Source: Thermothielavioides terrestris NRRL 8126 (lineage: Eukaryota > Ascomycota > Sordariomycetes > Sordariales > Chaetomiaceae). Taken from it: 64,000 bases of DNA. The stretch is taken from assembly GCF_000226115.1 (NCBI RefSeq), contig NC_016457.1, positions 6,076,001 to 6,140,000 of the forward strand, read 5' to 3'. The position numbers and the translations under genes were made by a program. The notes below the pieces were generated by a model that did not search any database, was not told the origin of the DNA, and was given only the letters and a program-made list of their open reading frames with translations. Positions 42,999 to 54,466 of the stretch are shown here, piece by piece (position 1 is the stretch's first letter; each line of letters opens with the position of its first letter).

Positions 42999-43798
42999 TT
43001 CGGTGCTCGGCTGTGTGTGCCATGGAGGCCGGGGGATCAGGTTCGGGTAGCATTTAAAAAAAGGGGCGACGGCGGTTGTAGACGGCCCCTCTTACAGACG
43101 GTCCCTCATACTTATTCAGATCTTTAGAGTCTGTTACTGGGCCTCATGAGAGGCCCGGGGACCGCCAACCGTGTCCAGAAGGGTTACGCGGCGTCAATTA
43201 CCATGGCTAGGTTGCAAGCAAGCAGCGAAACGGTCATGGCCTGGCAGGAGACTGCCTCTCAAATTCGCATGCGTCGTTTGCTCAAATCGTGGTATCTATG
43301 ACAGCTTGTCTCCGGTCGTGACTGCCGTGATGGCTTGGGCTCGAAACAGGAGTACTCGTTACAGCAAGATCGGCTCTGGATAACATAGGGGGGAGCTCGA
43401 AGCCACTGCCGACCTCATCATCGGCACAAGGAAACACACCGGAAAAGAGGGCGCGTTCGTCTTCGTCGATCTCGACCCCGAGCTCGAGTGAGCAAATGAG
43501 CTGCCGCGAGCCCAACGTATGGAAATTATGGTAGCTCTATGTGACGGATTCTCCTTCTCCCAAGGCCACCGCCGCTGCTCGCTCGCTCGCTCGCCTGCCG
43601 CTTAGCTGTTGTACAAGGCCGCCCAAAATAACCGCAAATGCCACCATCTCAGCAAGCTCCGCGACACCAAAACACCGAGCAGAACGCAAAGCGCGCCTGC
43701 GAGCCCACGATGCTAGAGAAACAAGCTATTGTATAAAGGAACCAAGGGACGTCGCGCGCACCGAGTACGCGTAATGAAAGCGTATGCCACCATGGCCC
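42999..43798. other. Intergenic, no gene seen
   Basis: Between the MBL gene 3' end and the convergent glycosyltransferase 3' end. Pieces of apparent repeat AGACGG(T/C)CCCTC occur near 43080-43110. No ORF of note. Confidence 0.35.
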
Positions 43799-45085
43799 TC
43801 AACGCCACGGGGTAGACTTATCGAGAATCTGAGAGCCGTCCAGAACCTTGTTCCGGAAGTCTTGCACGTGCCCTGGTTGCTTGTAGGCGGACTCGACGAG
43901 CAGCGGGGTGAGGGCGGCCATGACATTGTGGGAGAACTCGCGGTTCGTCAGAGCTTTCTTGCCCCAATAGTGGCGGACCAACTGTCCGACGCACCCGCAA
44001 CCGGCAACCTCGGGGATGCCGTTGGCCTCCTTGCACGGGAGGGTGCGGATGTACTGCGGGTGGGTGTCGATGCTGTAGCCGTCGAGGAAGTCGTACCGGA
44101 CGTAGGAGCTGAAGGCGGACTGCTCGTGGAACGGCTTGTCCTTCCAGGCGGCGCAGCCCGGGTAGCGGGTCTCGGAAGGGCACTCGGCCCAATCCTTGAA
44201 CAAGCGTTGCGTCTTCTCGCCGGCCTGCGCGATGATGAAACCCGTGTTGACGTTGGGTTTGCCGCGCACGTCGAAGTTGGGCTCGCCGTTCGGGTCTTCG
44301 GCCATGGCAACCAGGACCTCGGGCCCGATCTTCCAGTAGTTGAGCAGCCACTCGAGCGGCAACTCGGGGGAAGGGAACATGGCGTCATAGTCGAGCATCA
44401 CGACGATGTCGTACTGCTTGAGAAGCTCCCCGGTAAAGATGACCTTGGACCAGTGCGGGGCGCGGTCGGCGTATTTGGGGCTGCGGACGAACTGGTACGA
44501 GTAGCCGTGGATGGTGGCGTACAGGTAGTGGCTGAGAAAGCCGGCCGCCGGGTTCCCCAGGTCGTCCCATGCGGGCAGGTGGTCGTAGAAGATGCTGTCA
44601 TTGCCAGAGAAATCCCGGTTGTCGATGTCGAATATGCAGACGCGCTTTCCGAGTGGCTCCGTGTGGACCAGCTCGTTAGGCGGGGGAAGGTGCTTTTCTT
44701 CGCCGTCGATGGTCGTGAACGTCGGGGCCGTGATGGGCACCACGAGGGGCGCCCACAGCGCGCGGATCGCGTCGGGGATGCTGTTGAGCGCTGGCGACCC
44801 GGTTTCGCAGTTGGTGTGCGACAGGCTCGGCGATGGGGTATCTCCGAAGGTTACCTTTGGTCTGCAGAGGAAAGGGGGGTCAGCGACGACCGAAGTGAGA
44901 GCGTGGCAGCGCGAGGAGGAAGGAAGTTGCGGGTTGTGGGGGGAAGGGGAGGGAGTTGCTCACATTGGCGGTTTCGGGATCGACCCATTGTACAAACCGG
45001 TCGCAAGGATCAGGGTGATGACCAAGACGGGTAGCAGGAAAACGAGCCGCCGCCAGGATTGCGGGAGGTTGTGCAGGGCCGCCAT
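43799..45085 (-). CDS. Type II membrane glycosyltransferase (GT-A fold, possibly GT34-like)
   Basis: 394 aa, two exons: 45085-44964 and 44861-43799 (102-nt intron, donor GTGAGC). A short cytosolic N-terminus is followed by one membrane anchor RLVFLLPVLVITLILATGLY, then a lumenal stem. The catalytic domain has RVCIFDIDNRDFSGNDSIFY, GYSYQFVRSP, WSKVIFTGELLKQYDIVVML then DYDAMFPSPELPLEWLLNYW (a D-x-D metal site), and PNVNTGFIIAQAGEKTQRLF, DFLDGYSIDTHPQYIRTLPC. This resembles Golgi mannosyl/galactosyltransferases of the GMA12/MNN10 type, but the DxD context differs from GT34, so assignment to a CAZy family is tentative. Likely acts in Golgi glycan synthesis or wall polysaccharide modification. 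Confidence 0.75.
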
Positions 45086-46034
45086 GGAAAGAGCCCGCGC
45101 TCGCGCGCAGATGGCACACCCCCTTGGGGATGCTAAGGTCGGTTGGTCGGGCGGGCGTTCGGCGGGCGGTCGGTCGGGCGATCGGTCGGCGAGGGGAGTC
45201 CCGCCGCAGGAGAGAACTTCAATTGTGCGGAAGAATCAGGCAGTCATTGTTGGGCGCCCCCGGGAAGAGTTTTGATCTGCGCGAGTCGAGCGGCAGAAAT
45301 TGAAAACGAGGGGATTGAGCAAATGCAAATGGAAAGAAAAATTGGGGCAGTGGTGGAGGGAGTGGACCAAGGGGACGCAGCACGGCTTGTCGGAAATGAC
45401 ACTTGAGAGATGCTGACAGCCGCCCTTGGCGTTTGCGTGCCGTTGCGCCGTTGGCGACTGCGGCAGCTCCTTGGCTCAGGGAAGGGGCACAGGGGTGGCA
45501 CAGCCCAAAACGGGAAAGCTCAGAGACAGGGGCCAGCGTTGAGCCCCTCAAATGTCCCACAGTAGGTAAGGTAGGTAGTTTATCCGTTCTCCGAAGTTGA
45601 ACCTTGAGTTGAGATGGGTTTTTGGGTTGCGAGAGAGTTGAGAGGACGGAATACGAGGTACTGGGTAGTCTTTGAGCGAACGTTAGCAGTACCTAAACTT
45701 CAGCAATACCTAGGTAAGTAACAGACTGTGTGCTATAGGTGCTATGTCTCAGAGTAATTACGCTGTTGGTTACTTCGGCAGGTGGGTATGAGGCGTCTTC
45801 ACCCCAGGCATTCATTCGTTGCTGGGTGCGAACCTGCAAGTGACGAATGGTGAGTCCCTATCCGTGCATTAACTACCTGACACTAGAGAGCGAGCTACAG
45901 GTATGCCTTGGACTTACTTTGCAGCATGACCAGCATAACATGTGCATATCATAGCATCTCTGTATCACAGTTAGTCCCAGCTCTTACTGAATGGTATTCC
46001 GAATATGGAACAGCAGGGTCCTGGGTTATGGCTA
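45086..46034. other. Intergenic left of the first TA-flanked MITE copy
   Basis: Promoter of the glycosyltransferase. Contains several TAGGTA/TACCTA strings (near 45560 and 45695-45720) but no gene. Confidence 0.35.
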
Positions 46035-46443
46035 AAGAGGTCCCGCCAAGACTAATTTCGGAGACTGCCGCTTACAAGTATTTACAATCGCCACGGGGTG
46101 AGCGGCAATCGGCGCGGGGTGACCAGGGCCACGGCGACTTTGAGCAACATCAACAACGAACAATCGCAAAGACTCGTCGCAACAACTTCGCGATACCTCA
46201 ACCAAATCGAAAAAAAAGAAAACCGAGATAACCCGCACCCTAACCATAACCCGTATCCTAACCATAACCCGAACTCTAACCAGCGCGGGGCTGGCGCCGC
46301 CTCTGCGCCCTGGCGAACTCACCGCTTGGCGATAGTGCAAACACCTTGGCGATAGTGCAAATGCCTTGGCAATCAGGGCTGTGTAATAACGTTGTAAAAA
46401 CATTGCCGACAATTGGCCGAAATTAGTCTTGGCGGGACCTCTT
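46035..46443. mobile_element. TIR MITE, copy 1 (TA target, mariner-like)
   Basis: 409-bp element with inverted ends AAGAGGTCCCGCCAAGACTA at 46035 and its complement ending 46443; the TIR is about 27 bp. TA flanks both ends (46033-46034, 46444-46445). The pre-insertion target ATGGCTAGCCAT is a perfect 12-bp palindrome. The interior has telomere-like CCTAAC/TAACCC units (46240-46285) and a repeated CTTGGCGATAGTGCAAA unit. A second copy is at 61891-62252. No ORF for a transposase. Confidence 0.85.
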
Positions 46444-47240
46444 TAGCCATCAGCGATTCAATCCATCACCTTAACATGAGTGGTCGAATGCTCCACAGCA
46501 AGCTCATGCAAGGCGTGTCTCAACCAAGGGGAAGCGGAGGCCTCTCTCATGTACATAGCAGAAACCGAGTAGCGCATCGCCGATCTCTGCGGTCGGTCGG
46601 GCTGATCAAGTCAAGCAAAGAAAATGCGGAGTACAGACATCTCAGTCATGAACATGAGCTCTGGGAAGCACGCGGAACCGCGAACAGCCCACCAACGTTA
46701 ACGAACACAGTAGGTAGTCAGCGTTGGCCTTGCGCATTGCCTCGCCATTCGCCCTTGCTCATTCTTTTGGTCAGGCTTGGGTTGCGGGGTAAGATGGCCG
46801 GCTATTTCTGCCAAATGGAAGGCTCAAAAGTGCAAATACACGACTTACAGGAAGTCATGAGTCCAACGTGTCGTGTCGGCTGTCCTTTCCCTCTCTCGTC
46901 CGCTGGCGGGCAGCGTGGTTCGACGCCCGTCCGATGCGATCTGCACCTGGCGCTGCAAGTCACCCTTTCCAGACACCCCGTCTTCCAATCAGCGGCTGCG
47001 GATCACGCGGGCTGAGTGCTGTGCGGCCTGTGCCGACTGCCCCACCGCTCGCGGTTCAAGCTCGAACTTCCCCGCCAGAGGGGCCAACCTCGCCCCGTGG
47101 ACCTTCATCCACCCACGGGTACCGACACCGAAAAGCTTAAACTCTCAGCAGCTCGCGACATCCATCTCCGTGGTCCCGTCGAACCGCCGTCGACACTCCC
47201 CACCCCCCGCCCCCCGCCCCGCGCGACTCGATGCCAGAAC
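46444..47240. other. Intergenic upstream of the Zn2Cys6 gene
   Basis: No gene supported. The last 150 bp are pyrimidine rich, as in a fungal promoter/5' UTR. Overlapping 90-240-codon ORFs near 46870-47600 are shadows. Confidence 0.35.
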
Positions 47241-50038
47241 ATGCCGAGGCCATCGCACCCGTCTGCGACCCTGGGCCTCCCATCGACCTCGACCACGACC
47301 TCGACGCCGTCGCCGCTGCACCGCCTGCCCGTCAACCCGCGCAGGAAGAAGGTTGCGCCCGACGAGCGCAAGCGTGTGGCCACCGCGTGAGTGCTCTTTT
47401 TCTTGGATTCCCGTCCATTGTTGCCCCTCGCTCCTCGTTCCTCATTCCTCGCTCCTCGTTCCGTTCCGTCCCCATTCTCCATCCCCTGCACGGGAATTTC
47501 CTTTGCTTCCCCTCCCCTTTCCCCTCTCCCGGCTCCAAGCCCCAGGTGGCTCGCCCAGCCTGCCGGCACGTGGCCTAGCTCTCGCCTTTCTTCGCCCTCT
47601 CTAGCGCTGAGCCTGGTCCTGACGCATCGAACAGTTGCAATAGCTGCAATGTGCGCCGCATCAAGTGCAGCGGCGAGCGGCCGTGCCGCCAGTGCACCAC
47701 CTCCCAGCGCGAATGTCTCTATCCGGAGCCCATCGAGCGCGTCACCATCCCCCGGGCCGAGCTGGAGTCCTTGCAGCGCCGGTGCGCGTCGCTCGAGCGC
47801 CAACTGGCCGCGACTGAGCGAGGCGGGCATCTGCCGGAAGCTGCCCCTCAGCAACCAGGCAGCGCCCCCTCGGCCCAGTCCCTCGCCAACGCCGGCCCCG
47901 CCGACCCGCGGCTCTCCCTGGGCGACGCAGACGCGCGGCGCCCCAACCCGCCCGGCGGCATCGACGGGAGGATGCTCGCCGACCCGACCGGTACCCCGCG
48001 CTACCTCGGCGAGACTTCCGGGGCGACCTTTCTGGATACGCTCAAGGAACTCATCGTGACGGTAACCCCGCTTGTCCGCGTGCTTAACCGCCGGTCCACC
48101 GACGCCCCGGCTGGCGCCGCTTTCCTCGGATCCGTCGGCCAGTATCAGACCCATGACTCGCGCCCGTTGATGCTGCCGGAGGACGTCAATCCCCTGGCTC
48201 TGCCGCCCGAAGCTGACGTCGCCGCTGCCTTGTCCCAGGTCCGCTACTTCATCCAGGATGGCAGCGGCGCCTTTGCGAGCGGCGGCATCATGTTCTGGCC
48301 CTTCGAGGATGCGCAGAGCATTCTCGCGCTTGCGTCCCACCCGGGCGTGCCGGGCTCTGTCGGCCCCGGCGGCCGGACCGTGCCCGGGCCGCATCACCGC
48401 TCTCTGGCCCTGTATCACGCCGCCTTTGCCCTCACGCGGCTGCTGAACCTCCGAGAGCCCGGCTCCTTCGTGGACGGCCAGCTCGGCGAAGAGTCTTTTG
48501 CCAAGGCTCGCGCCCTGCTAGGCAACGTGCTGGACCGCACCACGTACACCATCAGCGACATTGCCACCCTGGCCCTCATGGCGGTTTACTTCATCGAGAA
48601 CAACCGAAGGGACGCGGCGTACATGGCCATCAGAAATGCCATGGCCATCAGCGTCATGAACGGCATCCACAAGGGAGTGGCCGTGAACGAGGTTAGCGTG
48701 AGGACCTTCTGGACCGTATACGTCCTAGACAGGTATGTGTCCCCTTCCGGGCCAAAGGAGCGGCGCCGCAGGAACGCTGACCCCTACTCCTTCTTCAGGT
48801 GGCTCGATTGTATCATGGGGCGGCCGCCTTCGACGCCTGACGATGCGATTACCCTTCCCCTGCCCCGCGAATTCCCGTAAGTGACCCGACCAGCCCACGG
48901 ACCCGACGTGTGGAACGTATGGGCGTGTGCATGAGTGCTCACAACGCTTGAAGCGGACTCCCGTCCCCGATCGGCCTGCGTGCCCATGTGGAGCTCTGCA
49001 AGATCTCGAACTACATCGTGTACAGCAGCTACCGGGAGGCCGGGCTGCCGGACCTCCTGAACAGAGCCACCGTCCGAGTGGACAAGGTGCTGGAGATGCT
49101 TCGGAAGTGGCACGAGAACCTGCCGCCGCCTCTTCGCCTCCCGGACCCCCTGACACTCTTGCCTGCCGACCTGTTCACGCAGGCGAGCGCGTTTGGGCGG
49201 CATGACCCAGCAGTCCTGCTTAGCGGGGCGGCCGAGTTCGGGACGGACCGGGCCTGTTGGGCCCTGCACATGAGCTTCTACCAGGTGAGATGTCGCAAAC
49301 CGCGACGGATCTTATCTTTCCATGATGAGCCGTAGAGATCCTGGCTAACAGGAAGTTGGAACAACACAGCTGGTGATTCTCTCCGTCCGGCCCGCCATGC
49401 TCATGGCGGTCTGGAAAGCCGTTGCCAGCATCCTCTGCTTGGACCAGCCATTCGACATCGAGAGCCACCCGTCCATCACCCCAATCCGCGCCTGCAGTGA
49501 TGCCGCACGATGCAACCTCCGGCTCGGGCGGCTGATGCGTCTCCATAGCCCACGGAAGAAGCTGTTGCTACCGGATCTGCACCACATCTTCAACGCCGCC
49601 ATCGTCCTCATGATGCACCAAATCGTCTTTGTGAATCTCCGAACCCAAGATCTCGATGATATTGAGTTCGCAAGCGAGGTCTTCGATGCCGAAGCTGAGA
49701 CGGGCAGCGAATACGGCAAGGACTGCGCCCGTGTCCTCCGGGACATGAAGAGCCTCGCCCACCAGCTGCGGAGTCCGATCCACGATCCCGAGACCAAACG
49801 GCTTCTTCTGTCCGACAAGGGGCTCCTCCACGACTTAATGTTGGACGAGACGATGGCTGCCGACATGATGGCCGATGTCGGGGGCAAACGGCCCGGCGGC
49901 GCCCCCGACGAGAGTGGTTCCTCGGCGCAGCAGGCGGGACACGGCGCGGCATACCACAGGGCCGCGGCCATGTACCAGACGCTCTCTTCCTGGTGGAAGG
50001 CTGATTACATGCAGTTTTACAATACGTTTCTTTCCTAG
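47241..50038 (+). CDS. Zn2Cys6 binuclear-cluster transcription factor
   Basis: 773 aa, five exons: 47241-47386, 47635-48732, 48799-48876, 48954-49284, 49370-50038. The DNA-binding cluster is ACNSCNVRRIKCSGERPCRQ then C and QRECLYPE; intron 1 splits it just before CNSC, so the N-terminal basic RRKKVAPDERKRVATA lies in exon 1. A linker coiled segment SLQRRCASLERQLAA follows. The fungal_trans regulatory domain spans the middle (LALYHAAFALTRLLNL, FAKARALLGNVLDRTTYTIS, ALMAVYFIENNRRDAAYMAI, VRTFWTVYVLDRWLDCIMGR, PPSTPDDAITLPLP). The C-terminal part continues with KISNYIVYSSYREAG and RPAMLMAVWKAVASILC. Target genes unknown; nearest neighbour is the Nudix/IF-2B gene, convergent. Confidence 0.9.
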
Positions 50039-50204
50039 CTACCCTCGCGGTTGGGCAATCCGCTTCGGGACAGTGTCGCGCTGGGTATGTGGGGTTAAGG
50101 GTAGATACCACGGGGCAGGAAGGAGAATATGTGCGCGGTGCTCATGATGCTACGTTTTTGTTCTTCGTTGCTATTCTTCGAAGGAAAAAAAGGAAGGCTC
50201 TGGG
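50039..50204. other. Short convergent 3' region
   Basis: 166 bp between two convergent stops; no gene. A short purine run (GAAGGAAAAAAAGGAAGG) lies near 50179-50196. Confidence 0.4.
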
Positions 50205-51957
50205 CTACAGGTTCTCAAAGAAGCGCTTTCGCTCTGCGTCGAGCTTCGCGGAGTGCTGTGTGATGTGCTGCACCGTCCATTCCCCAGACTCGGTGATGTA
50301 TGTGTCGATCAGACCGCTGGGAACCCACTCGAAGAAGATGTTGCGCAGCTCCACTTTTACCCTGCCGTCTCGCGCCGGCTCGCGCTCGGGCTCTGTCTTC
50401 CCTAACATCGCCGCCGCTTGGCGCACCCGCGTGCTGTTGTACGCGGCCTGCCACGCCCGGCTAACCTGAGACGGGTCGTTGTCTTCGACGACGTGGTCTT
50501 CGGGCCGTCCCGGCGGCGCGATCTTCTCCGATTCGCCCAGCACGACCACCTTGACTGCCGGACAGACATGCTTGGCGCTCAGTGCGGCGGGGAGCGACCC
50601 GGTTTTGTTGCTGACGGCTCCTGAGGAGGCGATCCGGTCGGCGCCGAGCAGGAGCACATCGATGGCTGACGCCGCGAGGGCCGCCGAGGCATCCGTGTAG
50701 AGGGTTACTCGATGCTGTGGCGTGGGCGAAGCGGACGGGTGCTCGGCGGATAGGTCGCTGGCCAGCGATCTCGCGAGGGCCACCCCCTCGTACAGCGGAC
50801 GGGACTCGAGCACGCGGATGTCGAGCACGAAGCCCGACTGGAGCGCCGCATGTTGCAGGGCCTGGCGGATTGTGGAGCTCTCGGAAAGGGTGAGGACGGA
50901 AACGGGCTCGTGGGAGGTACGTTTCGAGGCAAAGGCCTTCTCGAGGTAAGCTGCGAAGGCTCTGGAGACCAACTCGGCCGACTTCTGACGAGCGGCGATG
51001 CGAGCGTCCAGCTGGGAGAGGACCACATCGCGCCACGGGGTCCGCCGCCCTGGATCCTGCAGGGTCTGCTCGATTCCCGCCAAAGCACCCAGCAAGGCGC
51101 TCATGATCGCTGCGCCCATGCTCTCCCGGCCATTCTTCCAGAGATGCCATGCCGCCGACCTCACCTTCGCCCACCACTCGTCCGTTGGCCCGTCACCGGG
51201 GGCATCTAGCGCAGCAACGACGCCCCTCAGCGTCTGCAGCGCAGCGCCCGCCAGCTGCCGCGCACCGCTCTCGTAGTCATGGGCCAGTGCATCCAGGCCA
51301 TCAGAAAGCACCTTCCCTGCGGTTCGCCCGAGATCAGCCTCGAACCACACCCGCCGCAGACTCTCGGCCAGCCGCGGCACGCCGAGCAAGCTCGGGCTCT
51401 CGGCGTCTGCGTCGGCAATCACGGCTCCTGGATCGTACCAGCCCCACCCTTCGTGCTCCCAATCGGTCTGGATCAGCTTTTCGGCGTCGGCGTTGTTGAG
51501 ACGGAACAGGAAGGGAAAGATGGTCCATTCGCGGCGGATCGAGGCATCGGCGAAGGTGTAGGGCTTGCCTTGGCGGAGCAATGTCAAAGAGGCCGGGGTC
51601 AGCGTCGTCTCCTCCTTGATCTCTCGCCAAGCCGTGGAGAGGGGCGAGCCATCAGAGGGGTCGATGGTGCCGGATATCGGCGCTAGATGGTGCCTATGAT
51701 GGAGGGGGATAAGCGTCAGCTCTGAAAAGGCACTCTTGTGCGCAACGGCAGTCCTGACTGTCCCAGCCACACGCGCAAGGTGCAGGAGACTCCCCACGCA
51801 ACCCCCATTGGCTTCCAACTTACTGGTAGGTGGAGACTTTGCTGCTGCGCTTGAAGAGCGCAATGCGGGGTTCATTGTCGTCGGCCCTTAAGATGAAGGA
51901 GGAGACGACCGAGCGCTTCTTCCAATCCTCCGCACGGGTGGTTGGTGAATGCGCCAT
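50205..51957 (-). CDS. Nudix hydrolase fused to an IF-2B (eIF2B/MTNA-like) domain
   Basis: 540 aa, two exons: 51957-51824 and 51693-50205 (intron 130 nt, donor GTAAGT). The N-terminal Nudix domain reads RSVVSSFILRADDNEPRIAL, HHLAPISGTIDPSDG, then SPLSTAWREIKEETTL, a Nudix box (G-x5-x-x7-REIKEET, with Asp in place of the first Glu). The rest is an initiation factor 2B family domain: VLTLSESSTIRQALQHAAL, FVLDIRVLESRPLYEGVALA, VTLYTDASAALAASAIDVLL, LLGADRIASSGAVSNKTGSL, VKVVVLGESEKIAPPG, FFEWVPSGLIDTYITE. That domain is found in eIF2B regulatory subunits and MTNA-type ribose isomerases; the LLGADRI and NKTGS stretches support it. The combined enzyme's substrate is unknown; the Nudix part suggests nucleoside-diphosphate chemistry. 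Start MAHSPTT chosen; an ATG three codons upstream is possible. Confidence 0.88.
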
Positions 51958-51966
51958 GCCTTGCAT

Positions 51967-52771
51967 GGATCGGATCCCACAGGCCCAAAACACAGAAAGA
52001 GTTGGGGACAGGGAACGAAGAGCCCGCCAGGCAGGCAGGAGCAGCATTCCGAACTTCTGTATTTCCGTATACGTCACGGGTCGGGAGGGGTCAATTTGGA
52101 GGTCAGTCTCCGTACCCCGCAACAGGCACTTGGGCCTTCCTTTTCCAAGCAATGGTTGCATCAGCGAGGCTTGCAAACGGCTGATTTTCGGAACCGAGGA
52201 GACCTGACCAGCACTCATGAACCCGGGTTATTTGAAAGATCGAGAATGGATTATAATCGTTTACAATCAGCTGAGCCCTTGCCCCATAACCCCAACAAAC
52301 CCATGGAGGATTTCTAACAACAAGGTTCCAGCATCGAGGGACTTTTTCAAGGCGAAAATGGCATTCTCATTGTCTAACTAGTAATTCCAAGCGAGAGACA
52401 ATGAGGCAGCATAAGTTGCCCTGGTAGGGAGACCAAGAGCATCTCGCTCTCCTTGCCTTCTCCTCCCGTCCACTTCCAAGTATGTTCTCCCTTCCTCTCC
52501 TTCTCCGCTGCCCTATCTCCTTCCGCTCGCAGTGTCAATGTTGTGTGCCTGTGTGTGAACTGTGCGTCTCTGTATGTATACAGGTGTGTGACCCTCCTGT
52601 GATTGCGTGTGTGTGCCCAGACGAAGAGATTTGAGAATGAAATGAAGAACAAAGATAAAGGCTTGCAGAGAGTCTAAATGGGGCCGCGGGCGGGGGGACA
52701 ACTGTGGATGCTCATCTGTAAGGCAACTTAGAAAATGATGACCATGCATTGCACTTTTTTGTCTCACCTTC
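51967..52771. other. Intergenic, GT-rich microsatellite
   Basis: No gene seen. A GT/TG-rich tract lies near 52535-52620. Confidence 0.35.
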
Positions 52772-53032
52772 TTAGCAACGAGGTCTGCAGCTTGGGCAAG
52801 CGCCATAGATCTTCACAGCCTCGACATCGATGGATGGGGCAGGTGTGTGGCAGAGAACCAGCCCTGTCGATCGAGGATTGCGCTCGCCGCAACAGTGTCG
52901 GTGGCTGATGAACAGATGCCCACAAACCGCAAAGTAGAACCGGTACCAGCCGCATGCGCAACCGGTAGAAGATCGCACCGCCCACTCTCTGACAGTGTAG
53001 CAAATTTTGCGTGGGTAGATCACTCGGCACAT
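52772..53032 (-). CDS. Small cysteine-rich protein (86 aa)
   Basis: A complete ATG ORF with coding-like third positions. Cysteines are spaced as CACGWYRFYFAVCGHLF, HRHCCGERN, LVLCHTP and GACPSCRPRC, a pattern that suggests two zinc-binding knuckles. The FAVCGHLF and TPAPSIDVEAVKI parts have an ordered look. An N-terminal leader MCRVIYPRKICYTVREW may be spliced out if the first exon is elsewhere. Family not recognised with certainty; small proteins with this layout occur in other Pezizomycotina (my impression, unchecked). Confidence 0.45.
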   Translation of the reverse strand: MCRVIYPRKICYTVREWAVRSSTGCACGWYRFYFAVCGHLFISHRHCCGERNPRSTGLVLCHTPAPSIDVEAVKIYGACPSCRPRC

Positions 53033-54466
53033 GGTGATGGCAGCTTGTTCGCGGTCCGATGTCTAAGGTAGCGGCGGCAACGCGCGAGCCTGATGCGTGA
53101 GTGGCGAAAGGTCCGGAGGCAGAAACTTTGGCAGTCGTGAATGGCTCAGCGGCTGGACCCGTCTGTCAAGGGCGGCGTGGTGCTTGAAGTTGGTATATCA
53201 ATGATTGAATGAACAGCGTTTGAACCAGACCCGATCTGAGGGAGAGAGCGAGCGGTACTTGTAGACCAAACCATGTCTGCTTTTCCTCCTTCGAAGCGCA
53301 CAGAGGCGTTTTCTGACGCCAGACTGTGTGCCCCATCCTGAAACCTATTCCAACTTCATGGGTTTGGAGAATGCTTGGGCACTGTATCTTTCCTCCACGC
53401 TGTCACATCTGCTGTGCCTTCCTTCAACCCCCTAAGCTTGCTCCAACCAAGATACGGGCCTGTAGTGAGGAATCACAAAAACGTGAACATTTCTTTGAGC
53501 TTCTCCCTGTCGCCATCTTACACCTCGCAACCTAGCCTTTGTACGGCTTGTGGAACCAATGTGAGGCCTGCGACCGTCTCTGCCAGCTCAAGCTGCGGCT
53601 GCCTGTCCACTGGCCCAAGCTCTGGAACTTCCACCCTTTTCTCATGTTTATTACGCGTTTGAGTTGGTTCATTGGCGTGTGGCAAGGTTGGCCGGCAAGG
53701 AGGTTGCACTAGCGACAGAAGACGATTCAAGGAAAAGCAAGACTCTACCATCAATATTCTGCATACAAGCGTCTAATGGTGTGAAGATCAATGGCATTGC
53801 TGGGCCAAGAGAGGAGTGGCAATACCCCGAAAACCACCCCAGCCGGCCAGCTGTCGGAAAACTGAAAAAGCGGTAAGAGATTGCTGGGGTGGGCAGTGTG
53901 GCGTGGGCGGGGACGGGGCCGGCTTGGGTGAGGATGGAAGGCTTTCGTTTGTCCTCGTTTCGACAAAGAGCTGCTGAGGCATGTCTTGGCTCAGAACTCA
54001 AGCAAGAGCATGTGGCGGGGAGAAAACGGAGGGCCGCCGGGGGGCCAACCTGGCGCTGCTGCGAAACGCATTGCCCGACCAAAGTGAACATTCTTGGGGT
54101 CAGTCTCTTTGTTCCGCTGCAACTGTGTCTCGGGCTTACCGAAGTCCCACATTCATGTAGCTTTTTTATGGCAGAACCCTGAGAACCCGTTTGCATCGCT
54201 CGCAGTGGTTTTCGATTATGGACTCTCGGCACCTCAGCCAGAGACTGACCGCAGTTGCGTGAGTCCCCTATGTCCCGCCAGTGGTTCTGCTGCCCCCCTC
54301 TGTCACTTACTGACCGAACATTGCATTCCAGTGATCTTCGTTCCAGTGATCTTCGTTCCAGCGCTCTTCGTTCTTGCTTCCCCCGTTTCCAAGGGGCACT
54401 CAACAGAGCTGGCATCGGACCTTGGCATTGACGCATACAACGGGCATCATCAAGCCTCCTCAAAAA
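53033..54466. other. Intergenic with a 15-bp repeat just upstream of the kinase-like gene
   Basis: No gene supported. Three units of TTCCAGTGATCTTCG (third diverged) occupy 54326-54370. A 399-codon open frame on the minus strand crosses this region but lacks motifs and codon bias. Confidence 0.35.

Noticed and set aside
43784..45034. 416-codon ORF on the plus strand
   Set aside because: Antisense to the glycosyltransferase gene, which has a signal anchor, DxD motif and a spliced structure. The plus frame is a high-GC shadow.
46240..46285. Possible interstitial telomere array
   Set aside because: The TAACCC units are degenerate and confined to the MITE, and recur in copy 2, so they are part of the element and not a chromosome-fusion scar.
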